From assembly GCF_002865645.1 (NCBI RefSeq), contig NW_020194512.1, positions 310,001-374,000 on the forward strand: 64,000 nucleotides of DNA, written 5' to 3'. Source of the DNA: Hyaloscypha bicolor E. Taxonomy: Eukaryota; Ascomycota; Leotiomycetes; Helotiales; Hyaloscyphaceae. Numbering within the stretch: position 1 is the stretch's first letter; each line of letters opens with the position of its first letter. Below are positions 1 through 12,040 of this stretch, piece after piece. Both the position numbers and the translations under genes were made by a program. Under the pieces are notes generated by a model. That model saw nothing but the letters and a program-made list of their open reading frames with translations. It made no database searches and was not told the DNA's origin.

Positions 1-336
1 CTCCTCTTGCTCGCTTGTTCTAGTAGCTTGGTAGTAATATTACCTCAATTATAAATTAACTATTACTTGGTTCTTACTAATAGCCATCTTAATAGGGATC
101 TTATAAAAACCTTGTATATACTTCTTTATATTCTTTAAAAGAGAAGTATAATATGGCTTTCTCGTTTTCTTATTATAATGGATATAATAGAAGTGGGCTT
201 GGTTCTTCTTCTCAGTAGGATCACGTATATACTTCCAGACCAGGGCCCTCAATTTTCGGCTAGAAGGGGCTTCTAGTTCTAGATCTACAAAAGCAGAAGC
301 TAGAGAGGAAGAGTCTAGCTTATGCAAAGAAGACAT
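1..336 (-). pseudogene. hAT transposase, N-terminal BED zinc-finger region, RIP-damaged
   Basis: The frame probably starts at the ATG at 336 (MSSLHKLDSSS), after which comes an acidic leader. A BED-type zinc finger follows, with the core VWKYIRDPTEKKNQ, but three ligands read Tyr where the family has Cys, Cys and His (FYYIHYNKK, KKYIQ). TGC/TGT to TAC/TAT and CAC to TAC are the changes RIP makes. A stop follows IVNL at position 49, and the frame continues beyond it as LRQYYYQATRTSEQEE, like the linker of fungal hAT transposases. An upstream in-frame ATG at 450 would add 38 unlikely residues. The element is inactive at this end; the catalytic and dimerisation domains lie outside the window. 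Confidence 0.75.
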
Positions 337-529
337 TTTGAGCATATAATCCAAATAGAATAAGAATAAAAGATGTGAGAATAGAGTAAGTGAAAAATTA
401 GAGGGTGCGGGATAAGAAGCGGTATAGGAATCGATAAGGAATCGATACATATCGATACTTACTAATACCTTATTAATACTAGTAACTATTAATTCCTTAT
501 TAATACCTCAGGTATTTTTGCCGAGCCTG
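1..529 (-). mobile_element. hAT transposon, 5' end (continues off the left edge)
   Basis: The minus strand at 529 begins CAGGCTCGGCAAAAATACC, the form expected of a fungal hAT terminal inverted repeat. It is followed by about 190 bp of non-coding DNA with repeated CCTTATTAATAC and ATCGATA motifs, then a transposase reading frame. The next eight bases outside, ggttggct at 530-537, are the candidate 8-bp target duplication typical of hAT elements; the matching copy would lie outside the window. Base 529 is also exactly where the coding sequence of the neighbouring TPR gene stops making sense, which fixes the insertion point. The other terminus is not visible. Confidence 0.8.
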
Positions 530-3044
530 GGTTGGCTATACTAGACAGCGTGGAAGGGTGGTCCACTCCGAGCTTTGTCTTACAAGTCTCCATGACTTGC
601 ACCTACAGCTTTTCAGCATCATCCCACCGGCCATTCAGATTATATGCTAAGCCCGCTATTGCCATCCCACCTAGCGTATCCTCGTACTCATTACCGAAAA
701 TCTTCTTGCGAACTTTCATTACGCGAACTAACAGATTCTCTGCCTCTACACCTTTCCCCATTCTCCATGCGTACCATACTGCTTTATATAGTACTAACGC
801 CCAGTCTATTAAAGAGTCTGATTCCTTTGGCTTCTGTACTGCTACCGATTGCGCATATGGGAAAAGTGCTCGACACCTTTTCCAATTCTTGTACTCTCCT
901 ATCGGAAGTCCTGCATCAAGATTCCTGAGAAATGCACCTTTCTACTTCTCTATCTGCCTATAAGCTTCAAGCCAGTTTCGCATTGCTAGCTATACTAGTC
1001 CGTACATTTCGAAGGTTATACCGTCTATATTATCAGAGATAAAAGAGTAATTTCGTAAGACCAAGAGATCATCTTCGAACCCATCATTCACGCTAGACTG
1101 TAATCCTTCATCTTCATCGTTATTACTATACTCAGTATCAATATTACGATAATTGTCATCGTGGTTCTTTTCATAGTTGTACTGCGACTACTCATATCGA
1201 CTTCGAAGTGGAGCCTCAGGGATTCCTTGCCGGTCAAAAAACCTCATAAGCGACAATAAATCAGCAGCTATTAGTCATATCTCATGGATATACTCGAACG
1301 ATATCTGCCATATAATAATAATAGAGTTCTTCGCCTCCCCATCTCGACGGAGCTGTCCGCCATCGCAGTTAAGTAGGCTGGTTTTCTTACTATCGCTCCT
1401 CCGAAAGTCCTGGAGATACTATCGCACGGAATAGCACGGTACTCTTTGGGAGATATATGCAGTAGCTTGGACAATGGCGAGAGGCATATACTCGAGTACC
1501 GCAGCAAGCTCATTAACATCCTCGCCGTTATCGTACCATCCTAGCTTCTTCTCAAACAGTGCCAGCCCATCTGCCCTGTTCATTAGTTCAACTATAATAA
1601 TACCGCCCTGTTCAGCTACCTTCAGAGCAGCGCTTTTGCTTCGTATTATTATGAGAATCGATCTATGCGGACACTGCAGCAGGTATTCCACAAGCCGTTT
1701 GACCTTCTCACTTCCTCTGCTATTCGTATGCCTATCCTGATCACCGGTTGGAGCCTCGACGAGAAACCCAGCATAATCCACATTATCAAGTATAAGAACC
1801 CACTTTCCCTCCCTGTCATTACACAGCCAGTCGTATACGAGCTGGAAAATATTAGCCATTGGATTCAGTCGTCCAAAGATTTTGATATAGTTTGCAATAT
1901 CTCGAAAGCTCTACTCAAACCGAGCGGTATTACTTGCGTGAATCCAGAATACCCATATCTCCGGCGAGCGATCTCGAGTTCAATATGCGTATTTGATGGC
2001 GAGTTGAGATTTGCTTCAAAACAGTTAGTAATCCATATTAGCAGTAGCATTTGCGCCTACCCGATGCCACCCAGGCCAACAAGTGCGATTCGAGATCCCA
2101 AGACAGTGCATTTCTGGTAAATCTGATCGAGTATCCCTCGCTCGACGAAGTCTGTATCGCGACTAAAGGGTATGACGATTAACGGGTTCGGTAGAGTCTC
2201 TGGTCGTTCTGTATATCGGGACATCATTAGTGCGGGGTCGGCTTGGACCTTTGTAACTTACTAGGAGGTATATTAGGCATCAGTCATTAGGATAGGACTT
2301 ACCCTTCAAAGGTCTGTCAATTGCCTCCCGGAGCTACAGAAACGCCTTGACTTCTCCTTTGCTATAAAGAAGTGGTATCTGGATATCGAAAATCCCAAAG
2401 AGCGAATATGCCTTGTCTTCTCTATATATAGTCTATTGGCTTTTTGCCCAGGAGAATCATTCATTGACGTCGAACTGGGAGAGGGAGTTTTCTCGAAGTA
2501 CCGTAGCAGGAACTCTAGTAATCTCGTGGATTTGTTACTCGAGAGTTCTCTTATTACCTAGACTCTTGCCTTCCCGGGAGTAGAATTCAACTAATCTTAG
2601 AGCAAGGAGTTCTTGTAAGGTCCAGCCCCGTATAAACCATTTGCTTGCTTGGAAAGCAGATTCCCAAGTATATATAATAGACGTATTACTTGCTTTCCGC
2701 TTTCGTATCGAAATATCAGATAAGTAGATATAGTATCTGGCCGCTTTCTAATACTAGCGAAACATCGAGTTAATAGCTTCAGAGAGCTTAGCGCTACTCG
2801 ATTTATTAATATAGTATGTATTAACCCAGAAGTATTTCAAGCCATTATGCCTAGCCTGTTCTCCGCAGAACTATATCTTGCTATAGCCGCCAGCTTTACT
2901 CTTACTCGTACCGTCTATCAGGTCCTTGAAGGTAACCTCGTCCGTTCCCTACCTATATAAAAGTATAGTATAGTTGGGTATGGCGCTTTTAAAGAACTCG
3001 GTCAGGCTAAGATTGCCATTATTATTAGACTATAGCAGACGCAT
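530..3044 (-). pseudogene. HET-NB-ARC-TPR (NLR-like incompatibility) gene, inactivated and cut by hAT
   Basis: One frame can be read from the ATG at 3044 to the hAT junction, with about 16 in-frame stops. Residue order: an N-terminal HET domain (FKDLIDG, KYFWVNTYYINK, RGWTLQELLALRLVEFYS, EDKAYSLFGIF); an intron region starting GTAAGT at 2302; IVIPFSRDTDFVERGILDQI; a Walker A motif; WVFWIHASNTARFE; kinase-2 WVLILDNVDYAGFL; RNBS-B-like SILIIIRS; GLPL-like YMPLAIVQATAYI; an acidic linker; and kinesin-light-chain-type TPRs (HPSTLSSIAN). A 47-nt intron at 2014-2060, with a CTAAC branch site, lies inside Walker A; splicing it gives GLGGIGKSQLAI. Stops look like CAA/CAG or CGA changed to TAA/TAG/TGA. 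Such STAND proteins sense non-self in heterokaryon incompatibility; here the gene is dead and its remaining TPRs lie beyond the transposon. Confidence 0.88.
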
Positions 3045-3305
3045 TATTCGAAAGATTCAAGGGTCGCGGTAGGGTAGGGTTTCGGGTAGTTATTAAGCCG
3101 TCGAATTAATATAGATGCGGAGTGAAGTTGGAGAAAGTACCGTATTAAGGCTAGCGGACTTAGCTTAGGCAGCCTTGCGGTAATGATATTGTCGTATATT
3201 ATTAGAAGCACACAAGACCGGCCTCGCTCAGGCTGTAATTCTGGAAGCCATAGGCATATTATATTCGAAGTTAATTTCTATTAAGCATGATTTTTTTCTA
3301 TTGCT
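3045..3305. other. Upstream region of the HET-NB-ARC gene
   Basis: About 260 bp of moderately AT-rich sequence between the HET-NB-ARC start codon and the inverted repeat of the next element. It would hold the promoter of the minus-strand gene, but I see no convincing TATA box or other motif. The last five bases, TTGCT, are the candidate target duplication of the adjoining transposon. Confidence 0.4.
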
Positions 3306-3779
3306 TACTAAGGCCCACAGCTAGCTAGTCAACAAAACAGAGAAGCGAGATTTGATTTTCTGATTTTCGATTTCTGATTTTCTAATTTCTGACAATTATA
3401 CGTACCTGCCCCTCTATTTTTAGGATACGCCTCACTATTACTCTAGTAATTTAGTACTTATATTACTAAAAGTACTTCGTAATAGTAATATATAGCCTAA
3501 ACTTATAATATATTAATACTATTAATACCTTATTTAATTATATTAAAATACTATAATACTCTATAAATCTTTTACTACATTATAATACTATTATTAAATA
3601 AACTTATATAAACATTTCCTATAAAATAATTATAATAAGATTAAAAGATTTATGGAAAATTAATATTAATACCCGTATAATCAAATACTAATTATAAGAA
3701 TGAAATATTCAAGTATATACTCAAATAGCGAATATGCCTTTTCTTTATATATAGATTATAATCCTATATTATCTGGGAA

Positions 3780-5010
3780 ATATAAATAAGGAAATACTTG
3801 AGGATCTTGAGAATTACGGCTATATAGTTTCAATTACTAGAGTTATCCGTATATATAAGAAGCTTAGTCTTATTTACTATATAACTATAATAGACAGGCA
3901 AGCGGCAGACGAATAACTATTTATAATATTATAGAATAAGCTAAATAATAGGCGGATTACAGGTTATAGACGGCGGTATTTATATACGTACTTCCGTTAA
4001 TAAGGTTTACTAGTAACCCGGTTAGCCTTTTTATACTTTACTATTTCGCCCTAGCTTAGAAGATTAGGGCCTTATTTACTAATATATTTTATTATTTATA
4101 GAAAAAGCTTATATATAATATTATAACTTCTAGATCCCGAGGCAATTATACTATAAATATAACGGATATAGTCTAAGAAAGGAAAATATATTATATCTAG
4201 ACCGGACTAGATTTAGTTAATTAATAGATATAATAAGCTATTACTATTTGAGATCGAGATATATACTTATATTAATACTTATTTATATAATATTATTTAG
4301 ATATATATTAGAATCTCTAATTAAACTACCTATTTGGTTATATAGTAATATCTTTAGATTTGTACTTAAATGGGCTATTATTCTTACTTCTTTAGGGCTA
4401 ATCGAGGCTCTGAACTTTCCCTTATTACTAAAGTATACTTTATATTCTTGCAGATAGCTAATCTATTAGTTATATATATAGAGAACTACTTTATTTCTAG
4501 GAAAAGTACCGAGAATTAGTAAGTTAAATCCTAGTAGTAAGAGCTTTAGAAAAGCTAGCTATACCGGTAATATATAAGTAATTCCGTTTCCCTATATCTG
4601 CCTCTTATTCTTTCTATTATTAGGAAAGAGTATTAGATACTAATAATTATACTACTTTTTATTAAGGCTATTAGGTCTAGTATTATAGTACCGGATTATA
4701 TAACTAATTCTGATTAGTATATATAGAACTACTTTTAGGAACTGGCTCATACCGGGAATTACAATTACTAATACCTATAGGACCGGATTACTTTACTAGT
4801 ACTTTATATATAGCGGATCCAAAATAAGGTATATAGGTTTACGGACTTATAGAATATTTATAGGATTAGAAAAAACAGATCTAGGCCTAATATAATAGCT
4901 AGTAAGTCATTTAGACTATATATGAGGCTCCTAGGCAGGGTATAGTACTAGGATTACCCTATAGATATAGAGCTTTATAATATAATTCTTAATAACTATT
5001 TAGTTTAAAA
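3780..5010 (+). pseudogene. Integrase-core (rve-like) DDE transposase, catalytic residues lost
   Basis: The plus frame, read through many stops, shows a helix-turn-helix part (LENYGYIVSITRVIRIYKK, DRQAADE, then RRITGYRRRYLYTYFR). A catalytic core follows in the order LINRYNKLLLFEIEIYTYIN, YIRISN, FFRANRGSELS and ISRKSTEN with VKS. In the family I recognise (fungal and fish integrase-core transposases with a VDGHDKL...IDAYSR...RxDRGTE...RIE pattern) the acidic triad would sit at the N of LIN, the N of RAN and the K of VKS. Each is one G-to-A change away from D, D and E. Non-functional. The family call is from remembered motifs; the frame is visible in the sequence. Confidence 0.62.
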
Positions 5011-6996
5011 TAAGTAATATAACCTTATATAGCTCTATATAGATAGTTTACTTATATACTAATATAGATATTAATAAGTTTCTACTAAGAGAAATACTAG
5101 AGTAGTATTATTAGAAGCTTATATCTTATAATATAAATATAACTAATATTTATATAGGAAATACTAATAGAAATAGTAACTAATTATATATTTAAGCTTA
5201 CTACTAGTTCTAATATATAGTCCGGATATATATAGCCTCAGGGCAGCTACTAATATTAGGAGAATCCGAGAAGCTAACTAGTAAATATAATACTACTATT
5301 ATATGAAATAGGATTCTTAAATAAGTTATTCTAATAAATATAGAATATATAAGTAATATATAGGCCAGAAGAATATTTATATAGTTCCTAATAATTCAGG
5401 ACTTTATCCAGAAATAGCTCTTTATTAGTAATACTCCTAATAATATAAGGTAATTAAATAAACCGGTTATAGAATAACTAGGTATATTAAAATAAATATT
5501 ATTTATTATTAAATATATTATTTTCGAAACCCTCTTCTTACTTTTAAGAATAGTACTAATAGAATTATTAAGTTTATTTACTATATAAATATTTTATATC
5601 CTTAAATTCTTATTTCTTAAAATAATATTACTATTTCTTAAAACCTATTCTAATATTATATATCCTATAGCCAAATACTAGTATAATAATATCTAATATT
5701 ACAAGTTCTATTAATCTACTAATAATGAATATAATATAGAGGCCGCCGCTTTACTTATCCAGAATAGTAATACTAGTAAACTTAAACCTTATAATTCTGG
5801 AATTCCATTTGTATTTGCCTCTTTCTTTATATCTGGAATACTTTAGATCCCTAGCTTTTCTTAGTATTCTTATCCCGTATTTTTTTTTCTAGGAATATCT
5901 ACTATATCTATTTCTCTAATTATTATTATTATATAGCTACCAGGTATTATTTCTATTTTATCTTAAGCTTCTCCTATTTTAATAATCCTATAACTACTTC
6001 CTTTTATATTTCCTTTTACTACAAGCCATATTACATAACCTAATTACTTTTCTAGTAATACTTATACTATTATATAAGCTTAATAAATTATAAATACGAG
6101 AGTTACTCAGGCTATTACCCAGGCTATAGCTCCTTATACTAGTAATAGGTTACCTGGAGTTTTTTAAGGTCTTATAAATCAAAATATAGCCGGATCTAGT
6201 TTTATAGAATTATAGACTATAGTTTTATAGCTAGTTCTCTATAAATAGACATTTAATAATATAAAGAATTAGAGAGCTAAATAAAGAACTATCTAACTTT
6301 CTAAAGAAGTTAATAGTAAGTTTCCTCTTATTTCTTTTACTAGATTCTTTATATGAATTCTAATAGATATTTTTTAATAAATAGCTTTTAATTTGAATTA
6401 AATAATTAAGTCTTTTCTATTCTTTTTAATATAGTTTCTTAGTAGCTATTTCCTTACTTCTCTTTCTATATTAGCGGACCTATCTGCTATTATTAATTTA
6501 TTAATAATATAAATAAACTAGTATTTTATACTAGTTCTAATAATAAAAGAGCCCAGGAACTTATAGTCTTACCAGGTTCTATTTAAACTATTTTTAACCT
6601 TTCCTACTATAGTATATATCTGGGCCCTAAGAGTATCTGGATAATTTTCCTTATTTTATACTAGAATAAGACTTTATATAAAGATCTCTATCTTAAAATT
6701 ACTTATAAAGAGCTAGAAAATACTCAGAAGATATAGTAATTTAAGGAGATTAAATAATAAACTAAGGAGGCTCAGAGGGCCCAAAAGAGTATTACCTGCT
6801 AGTATAGGTATAAGACTTTGAGAATAAGAAGGAATCTAATAAACTAATAGGTAAATAAAGATATATATATAATTCTTTTCTTTAATTCTGGCTCCTATTC
6901 TTTATTTCTTCTATAAACCTTTATTTTTAGATTTAATTAACTTATATATACCAGGATTCTTTTCTACTTACCGACTTCTGGAAGCTATAAGATAAT

Positions 6997-7430
6997 ATGG
7001 AAAGTATTACGGAAAGTACTACTAAAGCTAATTCTAATAATAATAATAATAATATTAAAACTATTAATAATAATAATAGTAGTAGACTATTAGATCCTTC
7101 TTTAATTTTACTATTTTCTCTTCTAGTAAAGGAAACTATAGTTAATCTTATAGATTATATAAATATTACTCTATAATAACGGGTATATTAAAAGTATAAA
7201 TATACTATCTCTCTTTTTTATTAGATATAGAGAATTAATAGGTATAATACCTTTAGCTTTATAAGTAAAACCCAAGGTACCCGGGCTATTACTAGTACTT
7301 TGCCTATTATACCAGACGGAAGTCTAACTATTATTATTAAACTCTCTAGACTAATTAATCTTACTTCTTCTAAACAAATCTATTATATAAGGTCCGATAA
7401 ATTACATATAAATATTTACTAAGATTAAGG
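6997..7430 (+). pseudogene. Unrecognised coding remnant with Asn-rich leader
   Basis: An ATG at 6997 opens MESITESTTKANSN followed by an Asn run, then RLLDPSLILLFSLLVKETIV and, after two stops, a frame continuing to about 7430. Codon usage outside the RIP changes looks protein-like. I do not recognise the family. Similar plus-strand coding texture continues to about 10.2 kb with frequent stops, so this may be the 5' end of a large second gene of the element. Confidence 0.35.
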
Positions 7431-9569
7431 TAATTAAGAAAAAATGGGCCTAATATCTAATATACTTTTTCCTATATCTTATAATTAGCTTAGTACTATT
7501 TTGGGTTTTATTTCCTTATAAATATATATATACTTGAAATTTATAATTAATACTTTAAAGTAATACTCTTTAATTAGTTCTTATATAATTTAAAAGTCAG
7601 GCTACTAAATTTAATACTTTTATAATACTCAAATTTATCTAAGTTTATAAAGTCTTATAATTATTAGAGCCTTTATAATTCTTTATCTTTTGAGTTTAAT
7701 ATCCAAACCGTATTATATACTTTGTCTTTAGTATAAAAGAGGCTCCTAAAAGTCTAGGGTTATAAAGGGATTTTTATATTAAGGATATATTAAGGATATA
7801 TTATATTATAATAATAAAATTACAGGTATTTATATATAGATATATAATATATTAGACTAGCTATACTAAAAACTATACTATATCTATATATAAAGTTACT
7901 AATTACTTTATATTAATACCGGACCCGTATAGTTATATAACTTTATATAATTAGCTAGTTATAGAAAAGCCTTAAAGCCCGAAACTTATAAAGAATCTTA
8001 AGGGCTTTAGGACTTCCGGACTATTACTAGTACCTAGTATTCTTTAGAAAAAGAATATAATACATTTCATAATAGGTAACCTATTATAGACTACTTAATC
8101 TTTAAGTTAAGTAGGAAATCTGAGAACTAGACTTATAATTCAAGTCTTATTAAGATTATTAAAGTCTTTACTAGCTAGTACTATAGATTTAATATAAATA
8201 TTATAGGAATCCTATAGGTTCTATTCTAATTTATCTAGAAAATATATATAATATATCCCTATATTTGTTTCATTAATATTTATATACGATTCCTAAAAGC
8301 TAAACTATTATCTAAAGAGAAAGTAAGAAGGCTAGACTAATACCTTTAAAAACCAAGGCCTTAATAAGTCTATCTAGAAAAGCTTACTAATTCTTCTAAA
8401 GATAACCCAAGCTTTAATAGGCCAGAAAATTTTAAGTTTATTATATATTATAACTCATATAACTAGGGACAGGAACTATTTTAATAGGAGTTTCTTATAT
8501 GGCTCATTTATATAACCAGGGATAAAGACTTGAGTTTATTATATAGAATTACCCAGATATAAAGACTCCTATTATAAACTCCTTATTTGGATTAATTAGT
8601 TAAATTCATTTTTAATACTAAGTCTTTATTAGAGTAACTTCTCGCTTCCAGAGGCTTTAGATAAAATAGCTAATAAGTTTCTTAACTATTAGCTAAGACT
8701 TATTAGCTAGAAAATCTATAAGTAGTAAATAAGATTATAAAGTAGAATTCCCCTAACTATAATACTAAAACATTTTATTATAATATAAAGTAATTAGATA
8801 TAAAAGCCCTATTAAATATAATATATCTCAAACTATAAGTTTATAAGATAGGTATAGGGAGTCTTAGTATTTAACTAGTATTATAGTCTAGCCCAAAGGC
8901 ACTTACTATTCTTTATACCTAATTTAATAAAAATAAGAAATATTTATATTTTAATTCAAGGGATAATTAGGACTTTTATATAGACTTAAAATAGTAGTTT
9001 ATTTTATAGAGAGAAAATAAACCAGAAATACTTATATTATATTAATCTTTAGAAGGAATTATAATAAATACTATAACTCCTGAAATACTTTCGAAAAAGC
9101 TTCTCCGAATTAAAATAGGCTAGTTTATAATCCCGAAAGATCTATAGAAGTCTTATATATTCGAGAATATAAGTATTTAAGATAAATACTATTTGAGTCC
9201 TAATTTATAATAAAAGAAAAATAAAGTATATAAAACAAAATATATAAAATAAAAATAAAATAAAATATCCGGGTATTTAACTAATAGAAAGCCTAACTAT
9301 AGGTTATAAGAACTAGTACTAACTAGATATATATATAGTAATATTAAAAGAAAAATAAGGCAGGGGAAACTAAAAAATAAATTAGTATATATTCTATAAA
9401 AGTAAATAAAGAAATATCTAAATAGCCCAAAAGCAAGAAGTATATATTAAAAGAATTAAGATTAGAAAAAGAAAGGCTATTTCCTATAAGAATAAGTTAG
9501 TATATATTCCAAGATAAAGAATAGGGGTACTTAGTAGTAGTCCAAAGGCTTTTATAAGTATTAAAAGAG

Positions 9570-10170
9570 GAGGGGAGATATTAAAGTTCGGAGGGATCTA
9601 AATAGAAGTTAGCCTCTTTTTTGGAAGTTCGAAAAAGGATACTTCTAAAGGACCTAAAGGCATAAGAGATATTAGAAAAGAAAAAAAGGTATTAAAGTTC
9701 GGAAAGAGCTAAATAGGAGTTAGCTTCTTTTTTGGAAGTTCGAGAGAGGGTATTCCTAAAGGGCCCAAAAGCATAAGAGGTATTAGAAAAGGAGAGAAGA
9801 AGATATTAGAGAAAGAGAAGAGGAATCTAAAATTTAGCTTTCTAAGGAGCAAGTGAGTTAAAGACTTATAATATAAAAGTTCTGGATAAAAGTAATCCGG
9901 AAGTAGTAGTCAGGTACTAGCTTTAGTATTATTAGTAGAAGTATTAAAAGAGAAGGGGTTTAGAGAAGGAGAGAAAGATTATAAGGTAATTAGATACTAG
10001 CTCTTAGTATTAATAATAGAAGTATTAAAGAAGAAGGGGTTTAAAGAAGGGGTTCGGAAAAGGAATTTAGAGAAGGAATTCGGAAAAGGGGTTTAGAAAA
10101 GGGATTTAGAGGAGAAAAGAAAAGTTATAAAGTAATTAGATACTAGCTCTTAGTATTAATAGTAAAGTCA
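9570..10170 (+). repeat. Purine-rich tandem repeats (111-bp unit, then a second family)
   Basis: A block beginning ATTAAAGTTCGG at 9580 recurs at 9691, giving a 111-bp period (37 codons) with shared GAAGTTAGCCTCTTTTTTGG / GAGTTAGCTTCTTTTTTGG. From about 9911 a second family starts, built on ACTAGCTCTTAGTATTAATA and GAAGGGGTTTAGAGAAGG, seen near 9911, 9993 and 10140. The 37-codon period suggests it was a repeated coding segment of the element's second gene. Confidence 0.6.
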
Positions 10171-11189
10171 AAAAAATATAGAAGAAGAATAGAGGTTTTA
10201 AAGTAAAGATAGAATAGAATTATAGTTTTATAGAAAATAAAATTATTAGTATAGAATAGTTATATTATTATATAATTCTATATTTACTTTTACTATTTAT
10301 TAAGAATATATATTTCTTAGGAAAAAGTATTACTTAGAATTCTTAAGCCTCTCTAATTTAATAATTATATATTTAAAAAATAAGAAATAAATATAATTAT
10401 ATATACTAGAATAAAAGAATTCTTCTTATCTAAAAATTATAATTATAGTATTACTAAATATAGAGATATAGAAGTTTATATAATAAGCTATATATAAAGA
10501 TTTAAGGAGATTTAAATTACCTCGAATTATTTATAATTAGTAAAGTAAATTAGCTAACTATACGGGTCAAGTATAGTTTAATTATTATTAATATATTTTG
10601 GCTTTTATAAGTTAGTAAAAGAAAAAATATTTATATTTTTATTTTTATAACTATAATACCTAAAATTATAATTTTTTTAATATTTAAATATACTTAATCT
10701 AGGGCTATTAAGTACTAATATTTCTATTTTTAGGTATTATTTATTATAAATTTATTCGGGTTTAAATAATTATATTAAATATATATCTTTATACCCTAAA
10801 AGTAAATAATAAAAATATAGCTAAACTAGCTTTAACCTTAGCCTTAATCTTAACCTTAATCTCCTTCCAAAAACAACTTTAATTCCGATATATAATACTA
10901 TTATTAAAGCTTTTCTTTATTAAAAATATATTAAATATGGCTTTAGGTAATAGTTCTAGTAAAGATAAAAGTAGTAGAAAAGATAATAAAGCTATAAATA
11001 AGCAGAAAGATAATATTTATAATATGCCTTCTAATAATCCAGACTCAGTCTATAATATTCTCTCCCGTTAATATATTTAACTAATAAATTCCTCTATTTC
11101 TCGACCTCCTTCTTATATATAACTTCCTTTTCCTTCTCTATAATAATACTTTAATCTTCTTATATTACCTAATAATACTACTAAAGTAG

Positions 11190-11765
11190 TAAAGCAAATT
11201 AATAATAAGGCTAAAGTTAGAGAGATAGAGCTATACTAGGGCAGGAAGCTAAAGAAATTAGAGAAAGGTAAGGCAAATCTGAAGGCAAGCTTGGTATATA
11301 CTTGCAGAACCGAATTCTCTCAAGCTTATACTACTTATAGTAATAAGAAAAGACCGAGGAGCCCTTTTAAATACTATATAGTTATAGAAGGCGAATTCGA
11401 TAGTACTTATATAAATTACAGATATAATAATAATAGTAAAGTCTATACTTTCTATTAACTTAATACTAATTCTATTAAGTCTGGAAAGCCTTACTCTGTA
11501 TCTGCAAAACCCTTTATACTAAAGCCTCAACCGCCTATAAGATATAGAAAGCGAGTATAAAGACAGATATAAGGTCAGAAGGCAATGGGAAAGGAGGTTA
11601 TAGTAGAGGAGGGCGAGAATACTAGAGGAGAAGGGGATAAAGGAGATATAAATAATTCGAGTAATCTAGGCAGTACGGAGGATATAGAGAGTAAGGGAGA
11701 TGGAGATGTGCCTCGTAATCCATGGGATTTGCCTTACGGACTATGCAAGCTAAGGGGGGGCTAGG
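11190..11765 (+). pseudogene. Unrecognised coding remnant at the right end of the element
   Basis: One plus frame runs about 190 codons with only a few stops, from a Lys-rich helix (GRKLKKLEKGKANLKASLVY) through TCRTEFSQAYTTYSNKKRPR, FKYYIVIEGEFDSTYI, KPQPPIRYRKRV and an acidic segment (EEGENTRGEGDKGD), to NPWDLPYGLCKLRGG. The stops fit CAG-to-TAG or CAA-to-TAA changes. RIP is lighter here than in the centre of the element. I know no family match. Confidence 0.4.
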
Positions 11766-11816
11766 AGTAGTCGAGAATAAGGCGCGTATACTGTACTTCT
11801 TTTTTTAGTGAGGTAT

Positions 11817-11832
11817 GGGGGGGGGGGGGGGG
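11817..11832 (+). repeat. G16 homopolymer next to the right TIR
   Basis: Sixteen consecutive G residues lie just inside the right inverted repeat, preceded by another G-rich patch near 11754. It could form a quadruplex, or its length could be a sequencing or assembly artefact. The left TIR has no matching C tract. Confidence 0.9.
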
Positions 11833-12040
11833 TGCGGGTGCGAAAATCAAAAAATCAGAAAATCACTTTTCGCTTCTCGGTTTTGTCGACTAGCCCGCTA
11901 ATGGCCTCAGTATCGCTGCAAAGAAAGCTGAAGGAATGGAGAGTGGATAACAGAAAACCAAAAAAATAGGATCCTGAATTTACCTTCAATCTTTGGAGTT
12001 CGATTCTATAGCCTTGAATCTCAGGCAGTGAGTTACTGTG

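Larger units (their letters stand above)
3306..11912. mobile_element. 8.6-kb DNA transposon with ~60-80 bp TIRs, RIP-mutated
   Basis: The left end (from 3306, TACTAAGGCCCACAGCTAGC) and the reverse complement of the right end (from 11912, TACTGAGGCCATTAGCGGGC) are imperfect inverted repeats. They continue through TAGTCAACAAAACAGAGAAG / TAGTCGACAAAACCGAGAAG and a run of GATTTTCTGATTTT. Flanks are TTGCT (3301-3305) and TCGCT (11913-11917), a possible 5-bp target duplication differing by one C/T change. The interior is strongly CA/TG-depleted. It carries an integrase-core DDE transposase near the left end and unidentified plus-strand coding remnants to the right. I cannot assign the superfamily with certainty. 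Confidence 0.78.

Noticed and set aside
532..963. 143-codon plus-strand open frame at the left edge
   Set aside because: The minus strand of the same DNA reads as TPR repeats continuing the NB-ARC frame; the plus frame is a by-product.
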